A DNA stretch of 64,000 nt, from the NCBI RefSeq assembly GCF_037126465.1, contig NW_026999465.1:1-64000 (forward strand), read 5' to 3'. The notes under the pieces were generated by a model that made no database searches, had not been told where the DNA came from, and was given only the letters and a program-made list of their open reading frames with translations. The position numbers and the translations under genes were made by a program. This document shows, piece by piece, positions 9,876-22,693 of the stretch. This DNA comes from Ornithodoros turicata. Its lineage: Eukaryota; Arthropoda; Arachnida; Ixodida; Argasidae. Within the stretch, counting starts at the first letter, position 1; the number at the start of each line of letters is the position of its first letter.

Positions 9876-12800
9876 ATGGCCCCGGTAGGACCAGCCGATA
9901 AGAAAAACAACAACCTGCCGGTATGGGGGAACGAGAAGACCATGAACCTGAATAATCTTATCTTGACAAACATTCTGTCGTCGCCTTATTTCAAAGTGAA
10001 CCTGTATAAACTGAAGACTTACCACGAGGTCGTGGATGAAATATATTACAATGTAAGGCTCAGTTTTCTAATGTCAATATCGCACATTATGACTTGGAAT
10101 GATGGGATCTCTTCATAAATATTTGTTACAGGTTCAGCATTTGGAACCATGGGAAAAAGGAAGTCGGAAGACATCTGGGCAGACAGGCATGTGTGGTGGC
10201 GTACGTATTGACTATTTATTTATTGTAGGATACAGTACCTTTGTGTTAATGAGTGAGTGCGCATTACAACCTGGTATGGTAGGTGTTACACGACCTGGAG
10301 AAGAAAAATAAGATCCCTCCTTAGAGACGTAGGCTTAACTGAGAACTTTGACAGACAATAGCATGCTGGGAATACGTACAATACGAGACTACGTCCGAAC
10401 GTGGGAAACGGAGAATTTGGCTAAAGAGTATGGACACCAAACCGGCATTGAAAAACTTCAGAGCAGGAAAGTAAAGAATTAGATCCGAAACCATGTATGA
10501 CAACTCTACAGTAAGCACCCTGCTGTTCGAAGCACGAGCGGGAGTCCCACGAACAAAACTATGGTGGGCCAAAATTCGACACAACGAGCCACAGCCAGCA
10601 GACGGCAACACAAGGGACGTAGACTGCGCCATCTGTGGGGAGACTGAGGAGACAATTGACGACATCGTTTTACGATGCACGAAATTGTTGCCCGTACCAG
10701 GAACGAGCTCTATCGCGGTTGCCTTAGGTTTCGAGAATGATGCACTTAACCTTGGCGTTGTCCGCCCGACACAAAGGGCAGAGCCAACATCATCGTCATC
10801 ATCATGATGCACAACTTTAGCACAGTTTTTTTTTTTTGTCTCTCTGACATAGTGTGCCAACCTTTGATATCTCGATATTGAAAGGGTTGTAATGGCTGGG
10901 TATTGAGTGTCTTTTACATAATATAAACATTGCACGGCACAGTGAAGCGAAGGGGAATTATCCTACCCAACTTGATTAACAAGATGCAAACTTTCGAGTA
11001 TACTGCGATCCTGAGATATGTGACATGAGGTGAGCCCGTGCCTTAATCGTACCCTGCCCAAGCCTGCTTTCTATGGGAGTGAGCAACCTAACAGGTAGAG
11101 CCACAATGATTTCGCAGCAACAAATTTCAGTTTTCCGTTATTTTTTCACTAGTCACAGTTTCCTAATCTCATTTCCTGCGCATCTGTTATGCAACGTTTC
11201 ATGCACATCAGTGTAAAGGGCAACCTCCATGGAGCGAATGTACAGCGAAAAAGCTGCGAACTTCGCTCAGCGTCGGACGCCCTGCGCGAGGCGTCAAAAA
11301 TGTGAGCGTCCGCCGCCGATCTGCCCATGCCAGATATTTTCGCCCAGCGTCCGCGATTCCGGAAGCGTCAACTGCAGATGAACCAATCAAAGTGGTCTTC
11401 CGCTACGAATCTACACCAGATCGGCTGCACGTGGTCGTCTGCTCTCGTGAATCATCGTCGTCGTTCTCTTCTTGCAACTGGGTGCTGTCGTCTGCTCGCT
11501 GTTTCGCCAACTGCATCGTTAGAACGTGAGACATTCTCTGCCAAGAAACATGTTTTCCTTTCGCAGTAGTGAATATGCCTTTCGATACGTTACTGGGCGC
11601 ACCGTTTCAGACAGTCGTTGCATTTAGTTGCAAAATTTGTGACAATGAATGCACTATTTCGAGCAACTGATTTCACTAAACTTTCACCTTATACCCTGGC
11701 AACAGTGACATAACAGCATAACTTCCCGACGCCGTCCGCTGGTTTTTCGCTCCATGGAGCTGGTGACTGCGAACAACTGGCGGCGGAACGCGCGTGACAG
11801 TCTGCTGCGCGAACTTCGTTCCAAAAAATTAGCTCCATGGAGGTTGCCCTTTAAGCTCCAACTGAAGGTTCACATCAGTGCCGATGCCTGTCTCGGACAT
11901 TTTTCCTATTCAACTTCGGGCAAATTGCAATGTGGAGGGGGTCGGAGTCCCTTAACAATTTATTATTTGAGCTTAAATCGTGCGTGTTCATAAAGTGTGC
12001 AAGCTTGATAAGAGTGCTGCTGCTTCGTAAATTGTTGCTTGTCTGATGTATGTAGCCGTCCAGGTAAACCATGTTGCGTTTAATTCGACAGGTGCGCGGT
12101 GTCGGTGCTGGCGGGATCGTGTCGACAGCATTCTGCATTCTGTACAAACTTTTCACGTTGAAGTTGACCCGAAAGCAGGTTAATGGCCTGATGACCCATT
12201 GTGATTCACCGTACATTCGAGCCTTGGGCTTTATGTACCTCAGGTAAGTTTTTCTTCTTTCCATTACATGTGTTCGAAGAGAGGGTTTTTAAAAAAATAT
12301 CTTAGTTATATAGTTGCAGATAAATTAGTTCAAAAGTATGTAAATTGCACTGACAAGTACGCCATGCTAAAAAATACACTGATACAGTTGAAAATTGGTA
12401 ACTTAATTTTTGTAATTTTTTTAATGTTCTGGACACATCTCAGTAACAAATTCTAAAAATATTCTAATTAACTGTACGACTAAATCGCGGATGCCTCTCA
12501 CCTATCGGGGCCATAAACTGGCATTCTGTCCCCTTATCCCATTTTTTTATAATAGTGTGGCCTCTATGTCATTGTAGTCATACTTCCGTTGAATTGATTG
12601 CCTGTCTTACAAAAAACCAAAACAAAGGTAGCAGTTTTAGAAAAGAGTAGTTAGTTACAGATACAAATGCACATATGAAAATGTACCTAATATTTTTGTC
12701 AAGATACATAAAGTATCTGCAGGGTGTACCAGAAAACGTGTCAGTGAATTATAATTAAAAAGCTACACCACCTCGAATCATGCGGTCAACGGCATTTGTT

Positions 12801-15800
12801 CTTACTATGTTTTTGTCCCCTTCTGATGTGAATATCGTGTAACATAAGTTTCATTATGTAAATTTTTACAAACTGAAGTTTGAAATTTGGAAAATAAAGG
12901 TCACTTTTTCACCCCACCAATGTGAAGAGCGTGTCTAATTTATTAAAGTTAATGATAATTGACAGGGATCTTCAGGAGCTATCCCATCAGAAAAAATTGT
13001 CAAACATCATGTTCTACGGGGCTCCCACAAATGCTTTTGACTTCATGATTCTAGGTGGCGTAGTTTTTTTATTACAATTACCTCACCCTACACAGAGGGA
13101 GCTACTATTCAGGCACCCTAGAGAGGGCGATCAATGACAAGGTTGCACTGTTTTACCGCATTGTTGTAGGCAGTGCCACCTGTGTGTGGTGATGTGAACG
13201 CGAAGCAGACACAACAAAAAATGGCTGTGTTTGAGTGAGGTAGGCCATTGAAAGTGCACATGTTGAGATTTTCCTCGTTTTTTTAATCGCTTTTATACAG
13301 GACTATATCACTCACAAAAAAAAAATTCACATAAAACTGCAAACAAATGGCTGTCTGCTAAGTTTGGGGCAGGATAAACAGTCCTCTCTTTTTACAGCAC
13401 TATTAAAATTCGTGATCGCTAAACCAACCCTGTAGATACAGGTTACTCAGATACTTTTTTCTGGGATGCTTAAAGAACTCTGCTTGAGGAGTATAATTTT
13501 AATGATACGCGTATTTATATTCTTTCGTAGGTTTACTCAGCCACCTGGAGACTTGATAGATTGGTACGAACCGTACTTTGACGACGAAGAGGTATGTGAC
13601 GATGGAAGTATTTGATAAGTATTAGAATAAGTTTTGTTCTTCTGGTACGAAGGATGGCATCAACAACAAAACACCCCTGCTACCATCTGTGATAGGATGA
13701 CTCCGAGCAATACGAAGGACTAATTGAGTCACATTTGCATTATCCACCAGAGAGACACTCGTTGGAAGAATCCTATCTCAGGGCTTCGTGGGGCAGTTCC
13801 TCCTGCTACACGTCGTAGCAGTCCTCGGGAAAGTTGCGCGAAACCTGTTTTTTCCTCGGTAATGCTTTGGTGCTCGCAGTGTGTGATGGATTTATTCCAG
13901 AGTGAGCCACCCTTGAGATGTTTTGATGCATAGCTGGACGCGGTTGCGTTATGCGGCTCTTTATCTGTTGTACCTCTGACACACAGGCAACCCAAAGGCC
14001 TTTCCAGAGAAGGACACCCTTCCGAACGGTGTTTGTATCTAATGCCCTGGTTTTCTGCTATGGCAAATCCAAAATTCTGAGGCACCCACTCGTAAATTCC
14101 GCAATTTTCTGCGGCAAGCAGTCAACGGCTGCTTGAAATGGGAATCGCTTTATTTTTCTCTAATAATGTGACAACAAAAATATTCTTAAAAAATTACAGA
14201 TTCAAAGCACTGTTGTGGCTCAGCATTACATACAGTAATCCCACGTTATAATGAAGTCGTCGAGACCGGAAAAAAATTTGTTATAAGCGGTGTTTCGATG
14301 AATGCGGGAATGGCTAAAAATTAAGGGTGTGCGAATATTCGAATTCTCGAATTCGAATCGAATATCAAATGCTCGAACTATTCGATTCGCGAATCGAATA
14401 TCCAATATTCGACTATTCCATGAATATGAACGGCACAACCCGAAAGTGGGCTTCACCTGACGCTTCCATGCATGAGGTGAAGCCTCCTTTACAAAATTGC
14501 CCTTGCTGCAGGACCAACACAGGCCGGACGGTGTTTAGTTTAAGATAACGTTATCCAAAGTTAGTTTTGTAGACATCGTCTGTGGAAGGGGTGGCGCCCC
14601 TCCTACATGCAGTTTAGCATGTTTTAGTACCGACGAGGGACTTAGATTTGATATCTGTGAGGTTGCCTTTAAAAAGTTAGGACTCTCGAATAATGACTAC
14701 AGCCCACGAACAAGAAGGGTGCCTTAAAGATGTCCTTTACGTCTAAAATTTCAGTAGTGCAACTTCCTAGTAGTGCAAAGAAACTAAAAGGTGTTCATGG
14801 CAAAGCTCAGGCAGGAAGCCAATTCATTTGTTTCAGAAATGACCTGTGGTTGTCTGAAACAATTACAGCCTCATCCGTATAACATGCTACTGCCTTTCAT
14901 AAAATTTTGAAATGAAGGAAACCACTCCAGTACTCCAGTAAGTGTAGGCTCACCTGAAAAGCAGGAAGCACTCTCATGTAAAATTAAAGAGTAGGGTCTT
15001 TAAACGGAAGAATTGCATGTCTCTCTTGTGACAGTTAATGCCAGAAAAATTACATAAAGCCATGGGCTACAAAATGGGAACTTTTAGTGCGAAAGTCACA
15101 TATTGTAAATTTTGCACGAATATTCGATATTCGATTCGGTATTCGGAATTTTCCCCCCATTCGATTCGATATTCGATTCGACTTAAAATATTCGGATTCG
15201 CACACCCCTACTAAAAATGCTGCCAGTGGTGCCCGAACTGCGTGCAAACAACGGTACCCCAAAAGACACGTACTTTGGGACGTTACCAGCATGGCAGCAT
15301 TTTCATTTCATTACAAAAATAGAGTTGAGCTGCGTCTAACGCGCGGCCTTGTTGGGCGCCAGGAGGGCCTGCTCCAGGATGGCCTGGGCCTGCTTTATAC
15401 GGGTCACCGGGGAACTTCGAATAAAGCGACTTTGTTGTAACTAGGGATTACTGTACGTGATATCTTGTGTTCTCCTCTGACAAAGAATGCCGTCTGTCGC
15501 CTGCAATCATTTTATACCTGCTGAAAGATCTTCCGACATCTACAGAGTTTATAGGAACTTGACAGTAAGATTATGGGAAGGAGCCGACAATGCATGCCCT
15601 GTGGAAGTTACATCTCTAGGACGCCCATTTTGTTTCTGGGCTGTATGCAATGAGTGTAAGGCAAACTCTCAGGCATCAAATCCCCCACTGCCACCACTAA
15701 ACTGCACACAGAAGGGACGCCACACCTTCCTCAGTATGCGCAATAAACTTGGGATAACATTACCCTAAGCTAGACTACAATCTGTCTGTGTTGGTCCTGC

Positions 15801-18800
15801 AGCATGGACAATTTTGTAAAGCAAGCTTGACCTCATGCAGGGAAGCGTCAGGGGAAGGCCGCTTTTGGGAGGTGTCGTTCATATTCTGTGAGCAGCCGGA
15901 TATTCGGAAATCCGAATATTGGGTACTCGATTCGCGAATGAAATACTTCGAGTGATTAGTATTTGACTCGAATTCAAGAACTCGAATATCCGCACACTCC
16001 TAAAAGTAAGGGATTTCCGTGAAATTCCGTGCCAAACGAACTATTCCGTGATGAATTCCGGGTTCCACGATATTTCGCGGAAAACACTGGGCCTTTCCCG
16101 TGACACTCGATAAAGCAGCGGAGCTCTCATAAGGGGGTCTTCGTGGAAGAGGAGATTGCTTATCTCCTTTACGGATGAACCTTCACCGTACGTTCAAACG
16201 CAGTATCAGATGACGATTATTAGACCGCGGCAATTTAGATAAAAAATGTTCTTCTTGCGGGTTCTAATTATTTAGCGGGTAAAGTTAGAACACCAGCTAA
16301 TCTAGTAATTGCAGTCTCTAAAGACCCCGCGAAAGTTTTTGAGTGCAGTACTTTACAGTACCGGACCCACATTTCAGATGGCGCTACTGAGCGAAGGGGA
16401 GATGGATGTTGTCATGTGTCACCAGTTCGACCTCCTTTCAGCAGTGTGTCATTCAACGTGTCATTTCAAGTGGGAATAAAGGATAGAGATGGAAAGCCCC
16501 GAAAAAAAAAGTAGAAATTCTTCGGGGAAAACCAGTTTCCTGTTTTCATTTTTTTTCCTTATCTTCAGAAAAATAGCCCAAAATTTCCAGGCGACAAAAT
16601 TGAAAAATGTAAATTTTCGTGCCTTTGACGCGTTCCAACCCGCCAGCAGTGCCTTAGGTGCCTCGGATCCACCAACTTAGTGCTCAATCTGGCCGCTCCA
16701 AGCGACTGCCATCGCATTCACGTAGCGTTGGAGTTCTGGTCGGAGTGGACGGGTTGTTCGAATTACCTATCGCTCAGTAGACAGCAGTCTCATGGGAGGC
16801 TCTGCTCTGCATTTATGCCTAGGTAATGAACACTACTAAAGCTTGTAGAACATTGTATGCTGTGGTTTGGCCGGCAATGCTTCAACTCCGCAATAACCAC
16901 ATTTGTTTCAAATTTTCAAAGTTTTAGGGAAAAAACCTCGATAAAAACAGTTTTTTTTTTTGTTTTCCCCTGACCGATTCATAATTTCCGGAAATTTTGC
17001 ATCTCCAGTAGAGGACCCCCACCTCAAAAGGGGTTCTAGCAAGCCCGTGTGTCAGGGGTGTTAGGCACTGAGAGTAAACGAACGGGGGTCTTTCATGGTT
17101 CTGAGATGCCCCCACCCCACCCCTAGAAGAGTGCCTACCGTGTGATTACCAGTTGCCCTCTTTGCCTCCTACAGAGCAGCATCTGAACTTGAGAAGAAGC
17201 TTGTGGTTGCTCTCTTTCTCTCGGCCGTGACAAGAATGCAGGTGTGCTGTGCATAGCCTGTGATAAAGCCGCAGGTGCCAATCTCCGCCCTGACGTGGCC
17301 TGCCTCTTTTTCCAGAGCTCCCTCTCGTACCAGCCTGGAGGCGGTTGTTCCAATGTTCCTCCATGTTCAGCCTTGCGCTAGAGATCGGGCAAGTACATCT
17401 AGTCACCCGGAACGGGGGAGAGGTCCTTACGAAGTCGTGTGCAGTGGTGTTTGTTGCAGGCATAGATAGTGAGTGACCTGCAAGGGTTTCCCCTCTTTTT
17501 TGCCTCCTGGGAGGTTAGCTTCCCTGCATCCTTTTGGCTTTTTTTTTTTTTTTTTTGAACCTATTGTAGGGGGCAAAGAATTTAGGGAAGTAATCTGGGA
17601 GAAGGCTTGATCATTATTAGGGTTGAAAGTCGCGGATTTATTGTTGTGCTTCGATGGTACGAGTTCTTTGCAAAAGTAAACAACCCTGTGTGAAGCACAA
17701 GTCACTGACGAGTCACCGCGCATGCCCCCTCACACAAACCCATCCAGAGCTCGTTGTCGTTTTTAATCTGTAACAGAAGTCCAGTTTGGCCCATAGGGAC
17801 GGAGTGACGAGACTTTACGTCGCTAAATAACAAGGAGTAGCTTTTCCTTACACTTTATGACGTTGCTGTGTTGCTGTCGCCAAACATTAACAGGGGTGCC
17901 ATCCAACGTATTGCTTCATAGAGGAGAGCCTGCCGGGCGAACGCCATGCATTCTGGACAGGTCATGGTCGCACATCACCGCACGCGTGACCTTAAAGATG
18001 GCTGCGCCTTGATTGGCGGTTAAACAGTTTGCGAGCAATTAGGTTTTTTGATCCCGGAACATATTTTCATCCCATACTCTCTCAGTGAAACATGCAGTTT
18101 TGTACATGAGGGCTCGTACTGTTGACAAGTTCCAAATATGCGATGACGAACCTGCGTTAAGACCACGACCTACTATATTACGACGACCATCTCATAATCG
18201 GCAACCCCTATGAGGAGGCCGTCCGCACGATCCACTAGGGGCGCTACTCATCGGCCCGCGAGATCTATATCATGATTGGGCAATGGAAATTGGGCTTTTG
18301 AACGTGCAGAAGCGGACGTACGATTACTGTAGGAGACGACAGCAACAGCTCTTATGAAAACGCATAGAATGATGAGCAATTTTAGAATGAGACATCTTCC
18401 GTGGGACATCCATGGCTTGTCCAAAAATACTAAGGTAATTTGAAGTTCAAAGTATCGTAGAAGTTGAGGAGGCAATAACCGGGCCGATGAGTAGCGCCAC
18501 CGCTAGCTTCCAAAAATGCGGCGCTGGGAAGGGGTGCGTACGACATGGTCGTTATAATCTAGTAGTTCGTGGTTAAGAGACACTGAGCCGATTTGATGTA
18601 CTTAAACTAAGGTGAATGAGAAACTGTTTCGCGGAAGAAGCGCTGTACAGTTTACGATAGCAGAAGACTTTCACCTCTCGACGTTATGGCAACGGGAATA
18701 TGTCAGCAAGTGCTAAGACATGTAAACAACGTCACATGACCTCAAGATAACCTTTCCTATGACGTGTGACCGCGACAAGATGGGCAGTTTTGCGAAAAGC

Positions 18801-21800
18801 ACCCACTTGAGAGTAGTTACCACAATGGTGGGTTTGTGTCACACCTGTGCCAAACATACTATACTCTCGTGTGCTGGTGTGCCTAGAAAGGAGCCACCGT
18901 AGCTGAAGCACGACACAGTACTCTGGCTCCCGACAACCTCCAGTTACTCAGTTGGCACTGTAGGCCGGTATATGCTTTGCAAGTACAGGTCAGCTGTCTG
19001 TGCAGCTCTCTAGCTTCCCCCCTTCTTCCCCATTGCCCGTAGAATGATTTCCTTGTGAGTGGGGAGACACTGCCATGTGGTGTGTTCAGGCTGTACTCTC
19101 TCCCATGTGCAGAGAGAAACTGATGTAGCATTTTCTTCTTTTTGTGTGTGTGTGTGTGCGCGCGCACGCTTACGCAATGCAGTGGAAGTACAAAATTTGG
19201 TGATATCGCGTCCTTTGAAGACCGTTTTGACAAATATTCTCGCACGATCTGTGCAAATCGCAGCTTTCACACGCTTTTCTCCCATAGAAAAAGTACGCAA
19301 ATTACGCGGGGAAATATGGTAGAATGATGGGCGTAAACACCTAAGCATCACGACATCCAGTTGCATACCTGGATTAAAGTGGTGACCAGCACCAGGTACA
19401 CCATGCCAACTACACCACACCAGATGTGCATCACAGGGAATAGATGTCGTCATTCGGCTCGGCTTCTATACTTTGTGATCAGGCAGTTCACTAGTGAAAA
19501 TCAACGAGGATAACACTCCAGGAGGTGGTTAATATATAGTCAGTTACTGTAATTTAAAAAAGAAAGCCGTTTTCCTTAATTTAAATTTAAAAAAGAAAGC
19601 CTTTTAAAAAAATGTGACCACAGTTAGCGCAGATGCCCTGTATTTTTTATGTTGCGTAGTTGTGTTGTGACAAGCTCGGGCACAGTAGAAACAGTGTTCA
19701 CGTCCAAGATGTAGTCAGCAGCATATAGGTGACCAAGTTCAGTCCTGCTGTCCTGCTTAATTTTTTTTTAACTTGCTGGAGCCCTGTGTCCCTTTTTTTA
19801 CGGATCAGTATCAAATGAGGTATCTCTTCCCACATGCACTATTTGCGCGGAAGCTTTTGTTTTGCTGAACCTCATTATGGCAACCTACTGTCATCATTCA
19901 GAAGTTCAGGAACGTCAAAAAAGGAAAAAGAAAGGTCCGTGCATTTGAAACAGAATTCTCTAGAAATGGTTCATCTGGATCAGGTTGCAGAATTCTTGAT
20001 GTCAAGCCCGTGGTGAGAGTGTTTTACAATTGCGCACGGAAGCCACAGTGATTGGCTCATGATTGCACTATGTTTTTTGCACAAAGCAAAAAATAATTTC
20101 ATTTTCTCTTTCCCTTCCACTCTTACGTCCCGTTTTCTGCCTCGAGTAACATAGTCACCCCAGCAGCATAGCAACCCACTCGGAATGCAAACTGCACAAC
20201 TGAATTACGCCGAGTTGGCCCGCGAGCAACGAGGAAAAAGATAGGGGAAATGCTTGTAGCTCTAAATGAAAATGTCTCTATTCAGTCGGTAGAATGCTTC
20301 GCGCCTCTTTTGCATTCTGCGAGAATTTATACCCGACACACCCTGTATTTACAAATTTAATCTCACGCCCGTTTCTCCCCCGCGTTTTGGACTCAGGAAC
20401 TGGACGTCAAGGCTGGCGGGGGACAGACAATGACCATCGGAGAGATGCTTCGCCACTTCCTCACCAAGCTAGAGTGGTTCTCCACCTTGTTTCCCCGAAT
20501 CCCCGTCCCCATTCAGAAAGAGATCGAGCAGCGCATGCTCGCTCATCCGCCGAAGCGGATGGTGGCCACCGAGGACGTACAGGAAGCCGAAGCTGGCGGA
20601 GACGTTGCTGCGACTGCGGATGAGCATGGTGGCAGCAGGAGGAATAGGTAGCCTCTCTTCCAGGTTAACTTCGCGGCACTCGTACTACCCGTCGGCTTTT
20701 TCAGGAGCCCAGCGGCGCGTGACAGCAACGGAACCAGGGACGTGCACGAGGACGTCGACAGGGAACGCAGCCGCCACAGGGAGAGGAGGAGGAGCCGAAG
20801 TAGGGACCGTCACTCCGGCCACAGTCAGCATAGGTCTGTCAATTCTTTGTCGACGTAGGTCGGTGTATAAGTATACTTAGGGCTTTAATGCAGCTCGAAA
20901 TCCCGCCTTATCTGTCACTGTCCATCAGAAGTCACAGTGGAAAATGTCTTTGCACTGGGGTGAATTCAAGCTGTGCAATCAAATTTCCAAAAAACAGTCT
21001 AAAGGGTGAACCGCATGGCACGAAAAACTGGCTGAAAACTGGCCGAACCGAAATCGGGACCGAACTTTTTTCTGTGCATCACCGCATGCTACCGAAATGC
21101 ACCCCGAATTTCGGCCGAAGACTTCTGACCTTGGGGAACATCGCCTTTCAACCATCCAGGTCAATGAGATAATCCCTGTATTCATAGGGGTAGAAGTTGC
21201 ACACACGACAACAGTCAACCCCATTGCTACGTCATCGTTGCTATGGTTCTCCTTCCGGCTGGATAGCCATTGGATGCTTCTACTTTTTCGGTTGTCGTCA
21301 CTTCCCATTTCGGAGGAGAAATCTGGCCTGGCCAGATCGGGCCGAATTCGGCACGGAATTCTGTTCTCCGAAAAAAGTTCGGTCCCCAATTCGGTTCGGA
21401 AAGAATTCGGACGCTTTTCGGGCCATGCGGTTCACGCTTGAGAAAGCAGCTGCAGATGGCCGACATGGTCCTTGCATAATTTGGAAGCGTCCCCTTGGCT
21501 TTTTTCTCTTTTTCTTTCTTGTCGGTACACTCCCCACTTATACATGCTTGAGCTGTGCTGCCGTACGTCAGGGACCATGCGAGGACAAGCGACTTCTCAA
21601 CAGTTGTTTGTTCAGCGACCCCCTCTTTTCACGGGTTGAGGATCATTTAAAGGTGTGGGGAACAGAGGCCTTGTGTGCACTCTGTAGGTCTCCTGCACTT
21701 GTCTTATGCAGGAGCACAGTTTATTCATTGCAGAACACGCTGCAAAAAAAAAAAAAAAAAGGAAAACTCCCTCATTGCCCTACCCATTTTTTGTACTAGT

Positions 21801-22016
21801 TCTGCAATAATACGTGCGTACAATGTTTGTCATTGCAGCAGAAGTCGAGAGGACCGCACGCACCGCTCTGATGCACACAGGGGTGGCAGGGACGGAGACC
21901 GTTACCACGAGAAGCGCCATCGACGCAGCAGCTCCGAGCGCAGGCACAGATCACGTGACCGATCCAGGGACAGAAATCCCAGGAGGGACCGCTCTCCGAG
22001 AGATCGCCGTCGGTGA
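9876..22016 (+). CDS. PRPF38B: pre-mRNA-splicing factor 38B (PRP38 domain, RS tail), seven exons
   Basis: Coding exons: 9876-10052, 10132-10200, 12092-12243, 13531-13591, 20397-20647, 20705-20833, 21839-22016. All introns are GT-AG with matching phases (0, 0, 2, 0, 2, 2), giving 338 residues. The PRP38 domain spans about residues 15-190, with family blocks NEKTMNLN, LSSPYFK, TYHEVVDEIY, PWEKGSRKT, GQTGMCGG, SPYIRALGF, MTIGEMLR and EWFSTLFPRIPVP. The C-terminal ~100 residues are an Arg/Ser/Asp-rich tail ending SPRDRRR, much shorter than the tail of human PRPF38B (protein about 546 residues). Family role: nuclear spliceosome-associated protein related to yeast Prp38, needed for spliceosome activation. 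The last intron ends in a tandem acceptor (CAGCAG at 21836-21841), which can add or drop one codon. Intron 4 (6.8 kb) and intron 2 are full of transposons. Confidence 0.97.
10340..10810 (+). pseudogene. 3' fragment of a non-LTR retrotransposon (RT C-terminus, zf-RVT knuckle)
   Basis: Lies in PRPF38B intron 2. The frame from 10493 contains DCAICGETEETIDDIVLRCT, the Cys/His-type knuckle (C-x2-C ... H/D ... C) found after reverse transcriptase in LINE-like elements. Upstream, 10360-10490 reads as RT-like thumb sequence (MLGIRTIRDYV) in another frame with stops. It ends in a (CAT)n/(TCA)n simple tail near 10790-10806, as LINE 3' ends often do. It is frameshifted and 5'-truncated, so dead. Confidence 0.65.
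11216..11851. mobile_element. TIR element with TA duplication (MITE) in PRPF38B intron 2
   Basis: Perfect inverted ends AAGGGCAACCTCCATGGAGC (20 bp) with TA on both sides (11214-11215 and 11852-11853), as in Tc1/mariner-class elements. The interior is CpG-rich, with short open frames that are not transposase. A further internal GCTCCATGGAGC occurs near 11750. Confidence 0.75.
12727..13075. repeat. truncated copy of the CAGGGTGTCCCAG fold-back family
   Basis: The left end CAGGGTGTACCAGAAAACGT and the following 250 bp match the left arm of the element at 27722. The segment near 13035-13070 matches the inverted right arm (TTCTAGGTGGC...AGTTTTTTTATTA). The outer right terminus is missing. It sits in PRPF38B intron 3. 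Confidence 0.65.
14233..15453. mobile_element. Tigger/pogo-like TIR element carrying a nested hAT
   Basis: The left end CAGTAATCCCACGTTATAAT pairs with the right end (reverse complement CAGTAATCCCTAGTTACAAC). TA dinucleotides lie on both sides (14231-14232 and 15454-15455). Removing the nested insertion at 14322-15210 leaves about 330 bp with no transposase. Confidence 0.78.
14322..15210. mobile_element. hAT-type element nested in the Tigger-like element
   Basis: Ends are TAAGGGTGTGCGAATATTCG and, inverted, TAGGGGTGTGCGAATCCGAA. The element is flanked by a perfect 8-bp direct repeat CTAAAAAT (14314-14321 and 15211-15218). The sub-terminal sequence is full of ATTCGAAT-type motifs. No intact transposase. 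Confidence 0.85.
15880..16100 (+). repeat. ATTCGAAT-rich repeat, paralogue of sequence at 24.84-25.03 kb
   Basis: Shares an ordered series with 24840-25030: ATTCG motifs, ATCCGCACAC(T/C)CCTAAA, GGGATT...GTGAAATTCCGTGCCAAACGA and GGAAAAC(A/G)C(T/C)GGGCCTT. The segment at 14030-14190 likewise matches 24680-24830, so both loci are copies of one longer repeat. The copy here is split by the nested insertions. Confidence 0.6.
18161..18572. mobile_element. TIR element with flanking TTAA
   Basis: Imperfect inverted repeats of nearly 100 bp: ACCACGACCTACTATATTAC on the left, ACCACGAACTACTAGATTAT inverted on the right, and GGCGCTACTCATCGGCCCG near the inner ends. TTAA lies on both sides (18157-18160 and 18573-18576), which suggests a piggyBac-type MITE. 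The outermost two bases do not match, so the superfamily is tentative. Confidence 0.6.
21006..21435. repeat. TIR element in PRPF38B intron 6
   Basis: Left GTGAACCGCATGGCACGAAA pairs with the right end (reverse complement GTGAACCGCATGGCCCGAAA). The arms extend about 60 bp through a CGGGACCGAACTTTTTTC block. No coding capacity, and no clear target duplication. Confidence 0.7.
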
Positions 22017-22141
22017 ACGCAGCGGCGGTTTGTGTGTGTCATGGGTGTCGTCTGTTCTCATCACATCATTGTCAAGAACTGAGCTGCACGCAGAAAGAGA
22101 CGGCAGTACTTAGGCTTTCATAATTACGTGGGAATTTTGGA

Positions 22142-22147
22142 AATAAA
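22142..22147 (+). terminator. poly(A) signal AATAAA of PRPF38B
   Basis: AATAAA 126 bp after the PRPF38B stop codon. Confidence 0.7.
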
Positions 22148-22523
22148 CCATCGCACCGGCATAAGCCCCGGTGGTTGTAACTCTGGTTTGTGCATCTGCC
22201 ATTGGTTGATTGTTTCATTTGTTGCAGTCTTCAGTTCTCATGCAGCGCGCCGAGATAAGATTTACGTTTTACTTCTACCTCGGTGTGTGAAGGAAGCACA
22301 AAGTATGTGTAGACATGCAGAACTGGTGGTGTGCACAAAGTGCTGTGTAGGTACACTCTAATATGTAGCATCAGTTAGTGAAATCATGCTGTCACATGTA
22401 CTATTTTTATAGCAGGGAAGATGTCTAGCGTCACTTTGTTACGTGCACAGTTTGAAGCATGCTCAACAGAAACGCAGTTTCATTGGTTGAGATCCTAGTG
22501 GTCATTAGGAAAGTTGAGATGAT

Positions 22524-22693
22524 TTGGGCCTGCTTGTATGAACAGTGAAGACATTCCTCAGTTGCAGCCTCGATAGCTTTGCAGTGCTTTACATTCAAAC
22601 GGCATTGAGGACTGTAGTGCATGCCCGATGCACTACTGAAACTGCTACGGACACTACTGAGGAATCTCCTTAATGTTTGTGCAAGCAGGCTTT
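22524..22693. repeat. short TIR element
   Basis: GGGCCTGCTTGTATGAACA ... CATTCCTCAGT on the left is the inverse of ACTGAGGAATCTC ... TTGTGCAAGCAGGCTTTGGG on the right; arms are about 40 bp and imperfect. No coding capacity. Confidence 0.6.

Larger units (their letters stand above)
13592..20396 (+). other. PRPF38B intron 4, transposon-rich
   Basis: 6.8-kb intron. It holds a related-repeat block at 14.03-16.1 kb, a nested Tigger/hAT pair at 14.2-15.45 kb, poly-T/A-rich inverted sequence at 16.5-17.0 kb and a TIR element at 18.16-18.57 kb. TG/CA-type simple repeats lie at 19.14-19.16 kb and short AT-rich direct repeats at 19.54-19.61 kb. No independent gene seen inside. Confidence 0.7.

Noticed and set aside
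21197..21799. 200-residue open frame on the plus strand
   Set aside because: It lies inside PRPF38B intron 6 and mostly covers a TIR element; no motif and a poly-A run interrupts the end.
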